Positions 37,970 to 45,690 of a stretch of 64,000 nt of DNA are shown piece by piece. This DNA is from Massilia sp. IC2-278 (GTDB lineage Bacteria; Pseudomonadota; Gammaproteobacteria; Burkholderiales; Burkholderiaceae_D). The translations under genes were made by a program, and so were the position numbers. The notes under the pieces are model-generated. The model was not told the origin of the DNA. It did not search any database and worked only from the letters and a program-made list of their open reading frames with translations. Within the stretch, counting starts at the first letter, position 1. Every line of letters starts with the position of its first letter. The stretch is from assembly GCF_020708045.1 (NCBI RefSeq), contig NZ_JAJFES010000001.1, positions 124,001 through 188,000 on the forward strand. Reading direction: 5' to 3'.

Positions 37970-37978
37970 ACCGGCTCG

Positions 37979-39073
37979 TCACTTGGGTTTGCGGAAGGAA
38001 TACCAGGGCAGGGCGCGGCTCAGCGACACGACCTGGCCGGCGCCGGTGGTGTCGTAGCCGGGCAGGTCCGCCGTCAGGCTTTGCCACTCGCTGCGCGCCA
38101 GCAGTTCGCGCAATGCCGCGATCGGCGCGGCGTCGACGGCTTCCTTCAGGCAGACAAAATAATACTGCTCGCGCATCACTGGAATGAAATCCAGCCCGAA
38201 CTCGACGGCGGCGGCCTGGATGCCGAAGCCGGCATCGGCCAGGCCCGAGGCCACCGCCGCGGCCACCGACAGATGGGTCGGCTCGGCGGTATCGAAGCCG
38301 CGCACGCTGGTGGTGGCAATCGCCGCCTGGCGCAGCAGCTGTTCCACCAGCAGCCGGGTGCCGGAATTGACTTGCCGGTTCACGAAGCGCACGTCCGGGC
38401 GCGCCAGGTCCGGCACGGCGTGGATGGCTTTCGGGTTGCCGCGCGCGACCATCAATCCCTGCTGGCGGCCGACGAAGTTGATCAGTTTGTGGCGCCCCGG
38501 TTTCAGCAGCGACTTGAAGGCCTTCTGGGTCATGCTGCCGGGCGCGCGGTCTTCGCTGACGTGGAAGCCCGCCAGCTGGCATTCGCCGCGTTCCAGTGCT
38601 TCCAGGCATTCGACGCTGCCGCGAAACTGCAGGTCCAGGTGCAGCTTGGCGCTGCGGCCCATGAATTCCTTCAGGCGCGGCAGGGCCAGGTCGTGGCTGG
38701 CGTACATTGGGATCACGTGGGCGCCCGGGTCGAAGGCGAGCGCGAACTCGCGTTCCATCTCGGCCACCAGGTTCTCGATCTGCGGCAGCACGCGCATGCG
38801 CGCACGGCGCTCGGCAAACAGCAGCTTTTCGCCGAACGGCGACAGGCGCGCGCGCTTGCCGCGTTCCCAGACGATGAGTTCCGAGGCCAGCGCGGATTCC
38901 CACTTTTTCAGCTCGCCCCACACGTGGCGGTAGGACAGGCCGAGCGTGATTGCCGCCTGGCCGACCGAACCCGCACCGTGGATCGCCGTCAGGATGTCGA
39001 ACAAGGGATTGTCGAGCTGGGAGCGCAGGGCGGCCGAATCGGCGAAGGTGTAGGCAAGCTTAACGTGCAACAT
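37979..39073 (-). CDS. ModE-like HTH regulator with fused periplasmic-binding-protein-type domain
   Basis: About 364 residues from ATG 39073 (a TTG two codons earlier is in frame). The N-terminal winged helix (FDILTAIHGAGSVGQAAITL ... RLSPFGEKLL) is of the ModE/LysR-like type. The C-terminal 240 residues resemble a PBP-like molybdate-binding domain (VIPMYASHDLALPRLKEF, NRQVNSGTRLLVEQLL). It is divergent from the ModA-like gene and co-directional with the MOT1 transporter, so it probably senses oxyanion and controls both flanks. A short inverted repeat aacat/atgtt (39069-39086) overlaps its own start region. Confidence 0.85.
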   Translation of the reverse strand: MLHVKLAYTFADSAALRSQLDNPLFDILTAIHGAGSVGQAAITLGLSYRHVWGELKKWESALASELIVWERGKRARLSPFGEKLLFAERRARMRVLPQIENLVAEMEREFALAFDPGAHVIPMYASHDLALPRLKEFMGRSAKLHLDLQFRGSVECLEALERGECQLAGFHVSEDRAPGSMTQKAFKSLLKPGRHKLINFVGRQQGLMVARGNPKAIHAVPDLARPDVRFVNRQVNSGTRLLVEQLLRQAAIATTSVRGFDTAEPTHLSVAAAVASGLADAGFGIQAAAVEFGLDFIPVMREQYYFVCLKEAVDAAPIAALRELLARSEWQSLTADLPGYDTTGAGQVVSLSRALPWYSFRKPK

Positions 39074-39182
39074 ATGCAATCATGTTCATATTGAAAGTTT
39101 CTGAGGGCGGCTTACCATAGCACATCGATAGGACACCGAGGGATGCCATGGGGCGGGATAGTAGCAAGCGCACGAGGCGAGC

Positions 39183-40001
39183 ATGAAGCGTGCAGGCGGC
39201 GCGCTGGCGCTGGCCGCGCTGTTGCCATCGCTGCTGCCCTCGGCGGCGCTGGCGCAGGAAAGCGAACCGGCACAGCCTGCGTCCGCGAGCGCACCCGTGC
39301 TGCTCGCCGCCGGCAGCCTGCGCCAGGCCTTTGGCGACCTCCTGGCCGCCTATCGCGCCTCGGGCGGCGCCACCTTCGACGCCCGGTACGGCCCTTCCGG
39401 CAAGCTGCGCAAGGAAATCGAGGGCGGACGCCAGGCCGATGTGTTCGCCTCGGCGGCCAGCGAACACACCGAAGCACTGGCGAAAAGCGGCCTGCTGGGC
39501 GAATCGGCGGTGTTCACCCATAACGACCTGTGCGTGGTCTCGACGCCGCAGGCCGGCCTGCGCGCCGAGAACCTGCTCGACACCCTGCGCTCTCCGGCGC
39601 TGCGCCTGGCGACATCGACCCCGGTCAGCGACCCGATGGGCGACTACACCTGGCAGTTCTTCCGCAAGGCCGACGCGCAGCAGCCCGGCCTGTACGCCGT
39701 GCTCGATGCCAAGGCCCTGAAGCTGTCGGGCGCCGCCAATCTCGACCCGAATAGCACGCTGCCCTACATCACGGCCTTCGAGCAGGACCGCGCCGACGCC
39801 TACATCATGTACTGCACGAATGCCGTGCTGGTGACGCAGGCCTTGCCGCGCCTGGCGACGCTGCGCATTCCCGACAGCCTGAACGTGCGCAGCAGCTATG
39901 GCATCGCGGCGCGCAAAGGGTCGGGCGAGGGCGAGCGCCTGCTGCGCTTCGTACTGGGCCGGCAGGGCCAGGACATCCTGCGCAAATACGGATTCCATTG
40001 A
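39183..40001 (+). CDS. ModA-like molybdate ABC transporter substrate-binding protein
   Basis: 272 residues with a signal peptide (ALALAALLPSLLPSAALA). The type II binding-protein fold shows LLAAGSLRQAFGDLLAAYR, GPSGKLRKEIEGGRQADVF and a C-terminal region GDYTWQFFRKAD, matching ModA-like families. It binds an oxyanion such as molybdate in the periplasm. The expected modB/modC permease and ATPase genes do not follow; a tungstate-type binding protein does, 34 nt downstream. Confidence 0.85.
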   Translation: MKRAGGALALAALLPSLLPSAALAQESEPAQPASASAPVLLAAGSLRQAFGDLLAAYRASGGATFDARYGPSGKLRKEIEGGRQADVFASAASEHTEALAKSGLLGESAVFTHNDLCVVSTPQAGLRAENLLDTLRSPALRLATSTPVSDPMGDYTWQFFRKADAQQPGLYAVLDAKALKLSGAANLDPNSTLPYITAFEQDRADAYIMYCTNAVLVTQALPRLATLRIPDSLNVRSSYGIAARKGSGEGERLLRFVLGRQGQDILRKYGFH

Positions 40002-40035
40002 ACACACTTAAGCACGTCAACCTAGAGAGAGAAGC

Positions 40036-40851
40036 ATGACCCACCTGAAGAAACACCTTGCCGTACTCGGCTTCCTGCTGGCTGCGGCCGTACCGGCGTT
40101 CGCGCAGCAAGTCATCAAGCTGTCGACCACCACCAGCACCGAGAACTCGGGCCTGCTGCAATACCTGCTGCCGAAGTTCGAGGCCAAGACCAATTCCAAG
40201 GTCAACGTAATCTCGGTCGGCACCGGCAAGGCGCTGGAACTGGCGAAGAACGGCGACGTCGACGTGACCCTGGTGCACGCGCGCTCCAGCGAAGACAAGT
40301 TCGTGGCCGAGGGCCATGGCGTGAACCGGCGCGACGTGATGTACAACGACTTCATCATCGTCGGTCCGGAAAGCGACCCGGCGAAGATCAAGGGCAGCAA
40401 GGACGTGCTCGACGCGATGAAGAAGATCACCGCCAGCCGCGCCAAGTTCATCTCGCGCGGCGACAATTCCGGCACCGACCAGATGGAGCGTGCCTACTGG
40501 AAGCAGGTGGGCAGCCAGCCGCAGGGCGCCAACTACGTGTCGGCCGGCCTCGGCATGGGCGAAGTGCTGACCATGGCCGCCGAACTGCGCGCCTATACGC
40601 TCACCGACCGCGCCACCTACATCGCCTACCGCGCCAAGACCGGCCTGCAGATCGCGGTCGAGGGCGACACCAAGATGTTCAACCCCTACGGCATCATCGC
40701 CGTGAATCCGAAGAACTTCCCGCAGGCGAACTACAAGGGCGCGATGCAGCTGGTCGAGTGGATCACCTCGCCGGAAGGCCAGGGCCTGATCGCCGCGTTC
40801 AAGGTCGAAGGCCAGCAGGTCTTCTTCCCATCGTACAAAGGCGGTAAGTAA
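40036..40851 (+). CDS. TupA-like tungstate ABC transporter substrate-binding protein
   Basis: 271 residues with signal peptide (LAVLGFLLAAAVPAFA). The N-terminal LSTTTSTENSGLLQYLLP is the TupA hallmark; VDVTLVHARSSEDKFVAEGHG, ISRGDNSGTDQMERAYW and YGIIAVNP also match. TupA proteins bind tungstate with very high affinity. No tupB or tupC is in the window. The following gene begins one base after this stop. Confidence 0.9.
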   Translation: MTHLKKHLAVLGFLLAAAVPAFAQQVIKLSTTTSTENSGLLQYLLPKFEAKTNSKVNVISVGTGKALELAKNGDVDVTLVHARSSEDKFVAEGHGVNRRDVMYNDFIIVGPESDPAKIKGSKDVLDAMKKITASRAKFISRGDNSGTDQMERAYWKQVGSQPQGANYVSAGLGMGEVLTMAAELRAYTLTDRATYIAYRAKTGLQIAVEGDTKMFNPYGIIAVNPKNFPQANYKGAMQLVEWITSPEGQGLIAAFKVEGQQVFFPSYKGGK

Positions 40852-40852
40852 G

Positions 40853-41395
40853 ATGGCGCGCGCCGGCGGTCCTGGATGGCGTGTCGGGTTCTTCCTTCCG
40901 CTGCTGCTGGCGGCCGGCCTCGCGTTTGCGCAGGACAGTGGCGTCGAGGTGAAGATCGGTGAATCGGCGGCGCGCCGCTTCACCCAGGCCGAGATCGCCG
41001 CGCTGCCGCAGACCGAACTGGTCGAGACCCGCAGCATCGGCGCCGGCGCCAAGGCCGAGCAGGCCGAGGTGCGCTACCGTGGCGTGCTGCTGCGCGACCT
41101 GCTCGACGCGGCCGGCGTGCAAAAGCTCGACCGCTACGCGCTGCGCCATTCCGGCGTGGCCGTGCGCGCGACCGACAACTACGCGGTGCTGTTTTCCTGG
41201 GGTGAGCTCTACAACGGCCGCGCCGGCGACAGCGTGCTGGTCATCACCAGCATGAACGGCAAGCCGCTGCCGCCCGCCGAAGGACCGTACGCGCTGCGTT
41301 CGCTGTCCGACACGAAGCCGGGACCGCGCCACGTGAAATGGCTGAACCGGATCGAGTTCTTCACGCTGCCGAAACAGGCTTTGCCGCAAGGCTAG
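40853..41395 (+). CDS. Exported molybdopterin-oxidoreductase-like (SUOX-fold) protein
   Basis: 180 residues with a signal peptide (GFFLPLLLAAGLAFA). The mature domain resembles the small sulfite-oxidase-like molybdopterin domain (VRYRGVLLRDLLDAAGV, NYAVLFSWGELYN, GPYALRSLSDTKPGPRHVK, WLNRIEF). The sequence contains no cysteine at all, so the Mo-ligating Cys of true sulfite oxidases is missing and a catalytic role is doubtful. It is one base from tupA-like and so co-transcribed with it; a role in metal or cofactor handling is possible but unproven. Confidence 0.75.
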   Translation: MARAGGPGWRVGFFLPLLLAAGLAFAQDSGVEVKIGESAARRFTQAEIAALPQTELVETRSIGAGAKAEQAEVRYRGVLLRDLLDAAGVQKLDRYALRHSGVAVRATDNYAVLFSWGELYNGRAGDSVLVITSMNGKPLPPAEGPYALRSLSDTKPGPRHVKWLNRIEFFTLPKQALPQG

Positions 41396-41460
41396 GTGAC
41401 GCCGTGTGACGCCGGGCTGTGCCAGACTGGCGTCATCGAACATCCCGCAAGGAGCGTCAC

Positions 41461-41679
41461 ATGAGCACCAATAATCAGCCTACCGACATCCAGCCTGCCG
41501 AAGACCGCAACCCCGAAGACGCGGCGCAAGGGGCACGGGCCGAAGCCGGGGCCATCCAGCCCTCCCATCCATCGTCCGACGCGGTCGACGGCCTGAAGGA
41601 CAAGAAGCCCGAGGAACTCACGCCGGAGGAATTGCGCCTGATGGCCGACACCATGCCGGGCGAAGGGCCGGGCGACTGA
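41461..41679 (+). CDS. Small hydrophilic acidic protein, unknown function
   Basis: 72 residues from ATG 41461, preceded by AAGGAG (41449-41454). Rich in Glu, Asp, Pro and Ala, with no Cys or hydrophobic segment; the C-terminal part KKPEELTPEELRLMADTMPG looks helical. Probably disordered and cytoplasmic. Not recognised. Confidence 0.65.
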   Translation: MSTNNQPTDIQPAEDRNPEDAAQGARAEAGAIQPSHPSSDAVDGLKDKKPEELTPEELRLMADTMPGEGPGD

Positions 41680-41706
41680 ATCTTTCCGGCTTGTTCGACG
41701 CAGGCC

Positions 41707-42132
41707 TCAGCTGGCGTCCTGCAGCAGGGTGCGCAAGTTGCAGTCGCGCTGCCACGTGCGCCGCTCGGCGCTGGACTGGGCCAGGCGCGCCAGTTCGGCG
41801 GGCGCCAGCTCGGCCTGGGCCTTGACCAGGCGCTCGGCCACGGCGGGATCGGGCAGCATGGTGCCGAAGAAGGCGACCGTGTCGTCGCGCTGGACCAGCA
41901 GGGTAGGGAAGTTCTCGACGTCGAGGTCGCCCACCACGTCGGCCTGGTCCTCGATGTCGATCCAGACGAAGACCTTGTCCGGGTGGCGCGCGGCGATGCC
42001 TTCGAAGGCGGCGCGGTAGCCGCTGCAGGTGCCGCACCAGGCGGCGCACAGGCAGGCGACGACCCAGCGCTCGCCGGCAATGGCGTCGGCGACGGCGTCG
42101 CGGTTGTCGTTGTCGAGTGTCAGGCTATGCAT
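41707..42132 (-). CDS. Thioredoxin-like protein
   Basis: 141 residues without a signal peptide. The thioredoxin fold is indicated by VVACLCAAWCGTCSGYRAAF with active-site CGTC, FVWIDIEDQADVVGDLDV and the cis-Pro region ENFPTLLVQ. A cytoplasmic thiol-disulfide role is likely; the intervening dipeptide GT differs from classical thioredoxin GP. It is divergently oriented to tsaB, with about 100 bp between the start codons. Confidence 0.9.
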   Translation of the reverse strand: MHSLTLDNDNRDAVADAIAGERWVVACLCAAWCGTCSGYRAAFEGIAARHPDKVFVWIDIEDQADVVGDLDVENFPTLLVQRDDTVAFFGTMLPDPAVAERLVKAQAELAPAELARLAQSSAERRTWQRDCNLRTLLQDAS

Positions 42133-42199
42133 GGGCGAATTCTACATCGCGCGGACGAATCCGGCAGCATCGGTATCGGGCGGCAGCCGTGGCCGGTCC

Positions 42200-42233
42200 T
42201 TGGTCGCCATCCCGCGGCGCGGTAAAATACCGC
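42200..42233 (+). promoter_or_regulatory. Promoter abutting the tsaB start codon, with a 15-bp palindrome
   Basis: TTGGTC (42200-42205), a 17-bp spacer and TAAAAT (42223-42228). The -10 is embedded in the dyad GCGGTA-AAA-TACCGC (42219-42233), which ends at the base before the ATG. Transcription from this promoter would begin at or within a base of the start codon; no Shine-Dalgarno is present. Confidence 0.55.
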
Positions 42234-42956
42234 ATGCCTATCATCCTTGCCATCGAAACCTCGTCGGAACTCGCCTCGTGCGCGCTGCTTATTGACACCC
42301 ATCGCGGTTCCCAAGTCCTGTCGCGCGAATCCGGCGGCGTGCGCACCCATTCCCAGTCCGTGCTGCCGATGGTGCAGGAACTCCTGGTTGAGGCCGGCAT
42401 CAAGCTGGCCGATTGCGAGGCGGTCGCCTTTGGCGCCGGCCCCGGTTCGTTCACCGGCGTGCGCACCGCCTGCGGCGTGGCCCAGGGCCTCGCCTTTGGC
42501 GCCGAATTGCCGGTGATTCCGCTGGTGACGCTGGCCGCCATGGCCGAAGCCTGCCGCGCCCGTACTGGCGCCGCCGAGGTGCTGGCGGTGCTCGACGCGC
42601 GCATGAACGAGGTTTATTGGGCGCAGTACCGTTACGATGGCGCTCGCTGGACCACGGTCGCCGAGCCGGCCTTGTGCGCGCCGGAAGCGGTGCAGCCGCT
42701 GGCGACCGATGGCCTGGCCGCCTGCGGCAACGGTTTCGCGGCCTATCCGCAAGCCTTCGAGGGCAAGGACTTTGCCATCGGCGCCCATGCCGATATCGTG
42801 CCGCATGCGCGCGACCTGGCCGTGCTGGCCGCGCCGGCGCTGGCCACGGGCCAGGCCCTGCCGGCCGCCGAAGCCCAGCCGCTCTACCTGCGCAACAAGG
42901 TCGCCTACACCAGCGCCGAGCGCCAGGCGATCAACGCTGCCAAGGCCGGCGCATGA
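42234..42956 (+). CDS. tsaB: tRNA threonylcarbamoyladenosine biosynthesis protein TsaB
   Basis: 240 residues, an ASKHA-fold protein. MPIILAIETSSELASCALL and the segment GAGPGSFTGVRTACGVAQGL are diagnostic. TsaB scaffolds TsaD and TsaE in the t6A modification of tRNAs that read ANN codons. The start at 42234 is chosen because it aligns with the family N-terminus; the frame is open for 39 codons upstream but without TsaB-like sequence. The stop overlaps the rimI start (atga), as in the common tsaB-rimI pair. Confidence 0.95.
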   Translation: MPIILAIETSSELASCALLIDTHRGSQVLSRESGGVRTHSQSVLPMVQELLVEAGIKLADCEAVAFGAGPGSFTGVRTACGVAQGLAFGAELPVIPLVTLAAMAEACRARTGAAEVLAVLDARMNEVYWAQYRYDGARWTTVAEPALCAPEAVQPLATDGLAACGNGFAAYPQAFEGKDFAIGAHADIVPHARDLAVLAAPALATGQALPAAEAQPLYLRNKVAYTSAERQAINAAKAGA

Positions 42957-43420
42957 CGGGCATGCAGCACGCCAGCCTGGCCCTGGCCCCGATGGAGGCC
43001 GGCGACGTCGACGAGGTGTACGCGCTCGAATGCAGCGTGTTCCCGCATCCCTGGACGCGCGGGAACTTCGTCGACTGCATCGCCAGCGGCTACGACGCCT
43101 GGGTCGCGCGCGACGCCGGCGGCAAGCTGGCCGGCTACTTCCTGCTGATGTACGCGCTCGACGAGGCCCACCTGCTCGACGTGGCGGTGGCCGGCGAGCG
43201 CCATGGCACGGGCCTCGGGCGCTGGTTGCTCGACACCCTCGGCGCCCGCGCCTGCGCCTGCGGCGCCGAATCGGTACTGCTCGAAGTGCGGCCCTCGAAC
43301 GAACGGGCCCTGCACGTGTACACGCGCTACGGTTTCAGGGAGATCGGCCGGCGCAAGGGGTATTATCCGGCGCATGAGGGCAAGCGCGAGGATGCGATCG
43401 TGATGAGGCTGGACTTATGA
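42953..43420 (+). CDS. rimI: Ribosomal protein S18-alanine N-acetyltransferase
   Basis: 155 residues, a GNAT fold. VYALECSVFPHPWTRGNF is the RimI substrate-side motif; the acetyl-CoA loop is AVAGERHGTGLGRWLLD, and ERALHVYTRYGFREIGRRKG-type sequence follows. It acetylates the N-terminus of S18 and may act on others. It overlaps tsaB by 4 nt and the udg gene by 4 nt. Confidence 0.93.
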   Translation: MTGMQHASLALAPMEAGDVDEVYALECSVFPHPWTRGNFVDCIASGYDAWVARDAGGKLAGYFLLMYALDEAHLLDVAVAGERHGTGLGRWLLDTLGARACACGAESVLLEVRPSNERALHVYTRYGFREIGRRKGYYPAHEGKREDAIVMRLDL

Positions 43421-44454
43421 ACATGAGCGAACGCGACGAGGTCTTCCTGCAGGAGATGGGCATTGCGCCGCTGTGGCGCCTGCGCCGCCAGCCGCAGGAA
43501 GACGCGCAGCCGGTAGCGGCGCAGGGTGCGGATGCTGCGCCGGAAGGCAACGCGGCGGCGGCCGAAGCCCCGGTGGCTGCACCGGCGCCTGCACCTGCGC
43601 CGGCGCCGGCCCCTGCACCTGCGCCGGCGCCGGCCCCTGCACCTGCACCTGCGCCGGCCCCTGCACCTGCACCTGCGCCGGCCCCCGTAGCGGCGGCCCC
43701 CGCATCCGCTCCGGCACCGGCCCCGGGCTTCATCCCGCCGCCGCCGCGCGATCCGGCCTGGGGCGAGGTACCGATGACCTCGGCTCCACCGCCCCCCGCC
43801 TGGGCGCCGCCGCCACCGCCCGCGCCGATCGAGGAAGACACCGGTCCCTCGGTCGAGGAGATCGCGCGTATGGACTGGGACGAATTGCGCACCGCGATCG
43901 CCACCTGCAAGCGCTGCGGCGCCTGCAAGGGCGGCGACGGCGCCCGCAAGCCGGTGTACGGCGCCGGCGCGCGCCAGGCACGCTGGTTCGTGGCCGCCGG
44001 CGCCACCTCGAGCGCCGACGAAAAGGCCGGCCAGCCGCTGTCGGGCGAGGCCGGCAAGCTGCTGGACAACATGCTGGCCGCGGTCGACCTCTCGCGCCCG
44101 GACACGGTCTACGTGACCAGCCTGGTCAAGTGCCGTCCGGCCAGCGCCAATGGCGGCGACCGCGCGCCCACCTTCGAGGAAGCGGCGGCCTGCCGTCCCT
44201 TCCTGGAGCGCGAGCTGGCGCTTACCGGGGCATCGACCGTGCTGACCCTCGGCCAGATCGCCGCCAACGGCCTGCTCGGCAAACCCCTGCAGGAGCCGCT
44301 GGCCGGTTCGCGCGGCGCCGTGCACGCGCTGGGCGAGGCCGACCTGGTGGCGACCCTGCATCCGGGCGAGCTGCTGCGCCGCGGGGCCGACAAGGCCCTG
44401 GCCTGGACCGACTTGTGCCGCGCGCGGGCTGCGCATGCGCGACGGGGCCGATAG
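43417..44454 (+). CDS. Family 4-type uracil-DNA glycosylase with long Ala-Pro linker
   Basis: 345 residues. A short N-terminal helix (DEVFLQEMGIAPLWRLRR) is followed by a low-complexity Ala/Pro linker (about 40-150, with uninterrupted Ala-Pro pairs at 54-91) and a UDG superfamily domain (about 160-340). Likely 4Fe-4S ligands are Cys164, Cys167, Cys239 and Cys259. GKLLDNMLAAV, SLVKCRP and HPGELLRR are recognisable. The usual catalytic motif GEAPG is degenerate here (AAGATSSADE), so activity on uracil is not certain. It would remove uracil arising from cytosine deamination. It overlaps rimI and the DUF1853 gene. Confidence 0.85.
   Translation: MNMSERDEVFLQEMGIAPLWRLRRQPQEDAQPVAAQGADAAPEGNAAAAEAPVAAPAPAPAPAPAPAPAPAPAPAPAPAPAPAPAPAPAPVAAAPASAPAPAPGFIPPPPRDPAWGEVPMTSAPPPPAWAPPPPPAPIEEDTGPSVEEIARMDWDELRTAIATCKRCGACKGGDGARKPVYGAGARQARWFVAAGATSSADEKAGQPLSGEAGKLLDNMLAAVDLSRPDTVYVTSLVKCRPASANGGDRAPTFEEAAACRPFLERELALTGASTVLTLGQIAANGLLGKPLQEPLAGSRGAVHALGEADLVATLHPGELLRRGADKALAWTDLCRARAAHARRGR
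43579..43686 (+). repeat. Ala-Pro coding tandem repeat in the udg linker
   Basis: Short GC-rich units (cctgcacctgcgccggc and variants) repeat in tandem and encode an Ala-Pro run. Length variation between strains is expected. Confidence 0.85.
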
Positions 44455-45403
44455 TTACCAGTCGAGCTTCCACCGCCGCTGGTCCCACCTGCGGCGCGCA
44501 CGGGTGCGGGCGCTGGCCTGGCTGCTCGACTCTCCCGACCTGCTCGACGGCGCCGCTCCGCACTGGCAGGGCCGCATCGCCTCGCTCGGGCCGGTAACGG
44601 AGGAGGCGGCGCGCTGGCTAGTCGGCCTCGACCACGATCCTTCCGCGCTCGACGCCGCGCTCGGCCCGCGCGTCTACACCCGCCTCGGGCTGTACGCGGA
44701 AAAGCTGATGGCCTTTTATTTCCAGCACCAGGGCCGCCTGGTCGAACACGGCCTGCAGGTGCGCGCCAGCCGCAACGACACCGTCGGCGAGTTCGACTTC
44801 CTGCTCGATGCCGGGCGGGATGCGCTGGAACACATCGAGTTCGCCACCAAGTTCTATCTGCTGCAGGGCGGGCAGGGGCAGGAATTCGACGCCCTGGTCG
44901 GTCCGAACCTGGCCGACAGCCTGGGCGCCAAGATGCGCAAGATCTTCGAGCGCCAGCTGGAGCTGGGCGCGCATCCGGCGGCCCAGGCCCTGCTGCCACG
45001 CCCGGTCACGGTGGCGCGGGCGCTGGTGAAGGGCTGGCTGTTCTATCCGGCCGGCAGCTGGGCGGCGATGAGCGGCATCACGGCCGGCCACTGCCGCGGC
45101 TTCTGGTGCGCGCTGAACGAACTCGACGCGACCGGAGCCGATGCCTTCCTGATCCTGCCCAAGCTGCAATGGCTGGCGCCGTTCCGCGCCACGCAGGCTG
45201 CCGGGCTATTGAATCGTGCGCAGCTGCATGCGGAGCTGGAGGCGCAGTTCGAGGAATCGGGATCGCCGGTGCTGGTGGCGGTAGTGCGTGAAACACCGGG
45301 CTACGTGGAAGAGATCGAGCGCGGGTTCATCGTACCGAACGATTGGCGCGAGCGGGCGGCGCTGCGTTATCCGGCGAATGTGAGTCGAAATATTGTTTGG
45401 TAA
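44435..45403 (+). CDS. DUF1853 family protein
   Basis: 322 residues. The family is recognised from LGLYAEKLMAFYFQH, LVEHGLQVR, GEFDFLLD and HIEFATKFYLL; the last motifs (Glu/Asp...Glu-x-Lys pattern) resemble a PD-(D/E)XK nuclease core, which has been suggested for this family. No experimental function is known. Its first 20 bases overlap the udg gene, making it the last gene of a tsaB-rimI-udg-DUF1853 overlapping set. Confidence 0.87.
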   Translation: MRDGADSYQSSFHRRWSHLRRARVRALAWLLDSPDLLDGAAPHWQGRIASLGPVTEEAARWLVGLDHDPSALDAALGPRVYTRLGLYAEKLMAFYFQHQGRLVEHGLQVRASRNDTVGEFDFLLDAGRDALEHIEFATKFYLLQGGQGQEFDALVGPNLADSLGAKMRKIFERQLELGAHPAAQALLPRPVTVARALVKGWLFYPAGSWAAMSGITAGHCRGFWCALNELDATGADAFLILPKLQWLAPFRATQAAGLLNRAQLHAELEAQFEESGSPVLVAVVRETPGYVEEIERGFIVPNDWRERAALRYPANVSRNIVW

Positions 45404-45500
45404 TATTGCAATATTAGCAAATATTATTTGCAGCTGCGCATTATTTGCCGTCTTATGGCGGGTGATGCGTGGTGATGTCGTTATGACGAATGGCCTCGAC

Positions 45501-45672
45501 CGTAGGGTGGGCACTCCGTGCCCACGCGGTACGTGCGTTTGCAGGTATTGTTGGCCGCACCGTCATCGCTCGCTACCGTCCGCAGTACTGCTGACGTCAG
45601 CGGGCGAAGTTTTGATGCACGTATCCGAGAGATAGACACGTAACCGCGTGGGCACAGAGTGCCCACCGTACG
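45501..45672. repeat. Nested inverted-repeat element, copy 1
   Basis: Each end is itself a hairpin: GTGGGCAC-tcc-GTGCCCAC (45507-45525) and GTGGGCAC-aga-GTGCCCAC (45648-45666). The two ends are inverted copies of one about 30-base sequence (45501-45532 and 45643-45672). The interior (about 110 bp) encodes nothing evident. A second copy with the same ends lies at 57311-57449. REP/MITE-like in structure. Confidence 0.85.
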
Positions 45673-45690
45673 GGAGACGTCGCGGGCCGA

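Noticed and set aside
45501..45672. Nested repeats considered as a CRISPR-like array or a tRNA
   Set aside because: Only two inverted ends per element, no regular direct repeats with spacers and no cloverleaf or anticodon arm.
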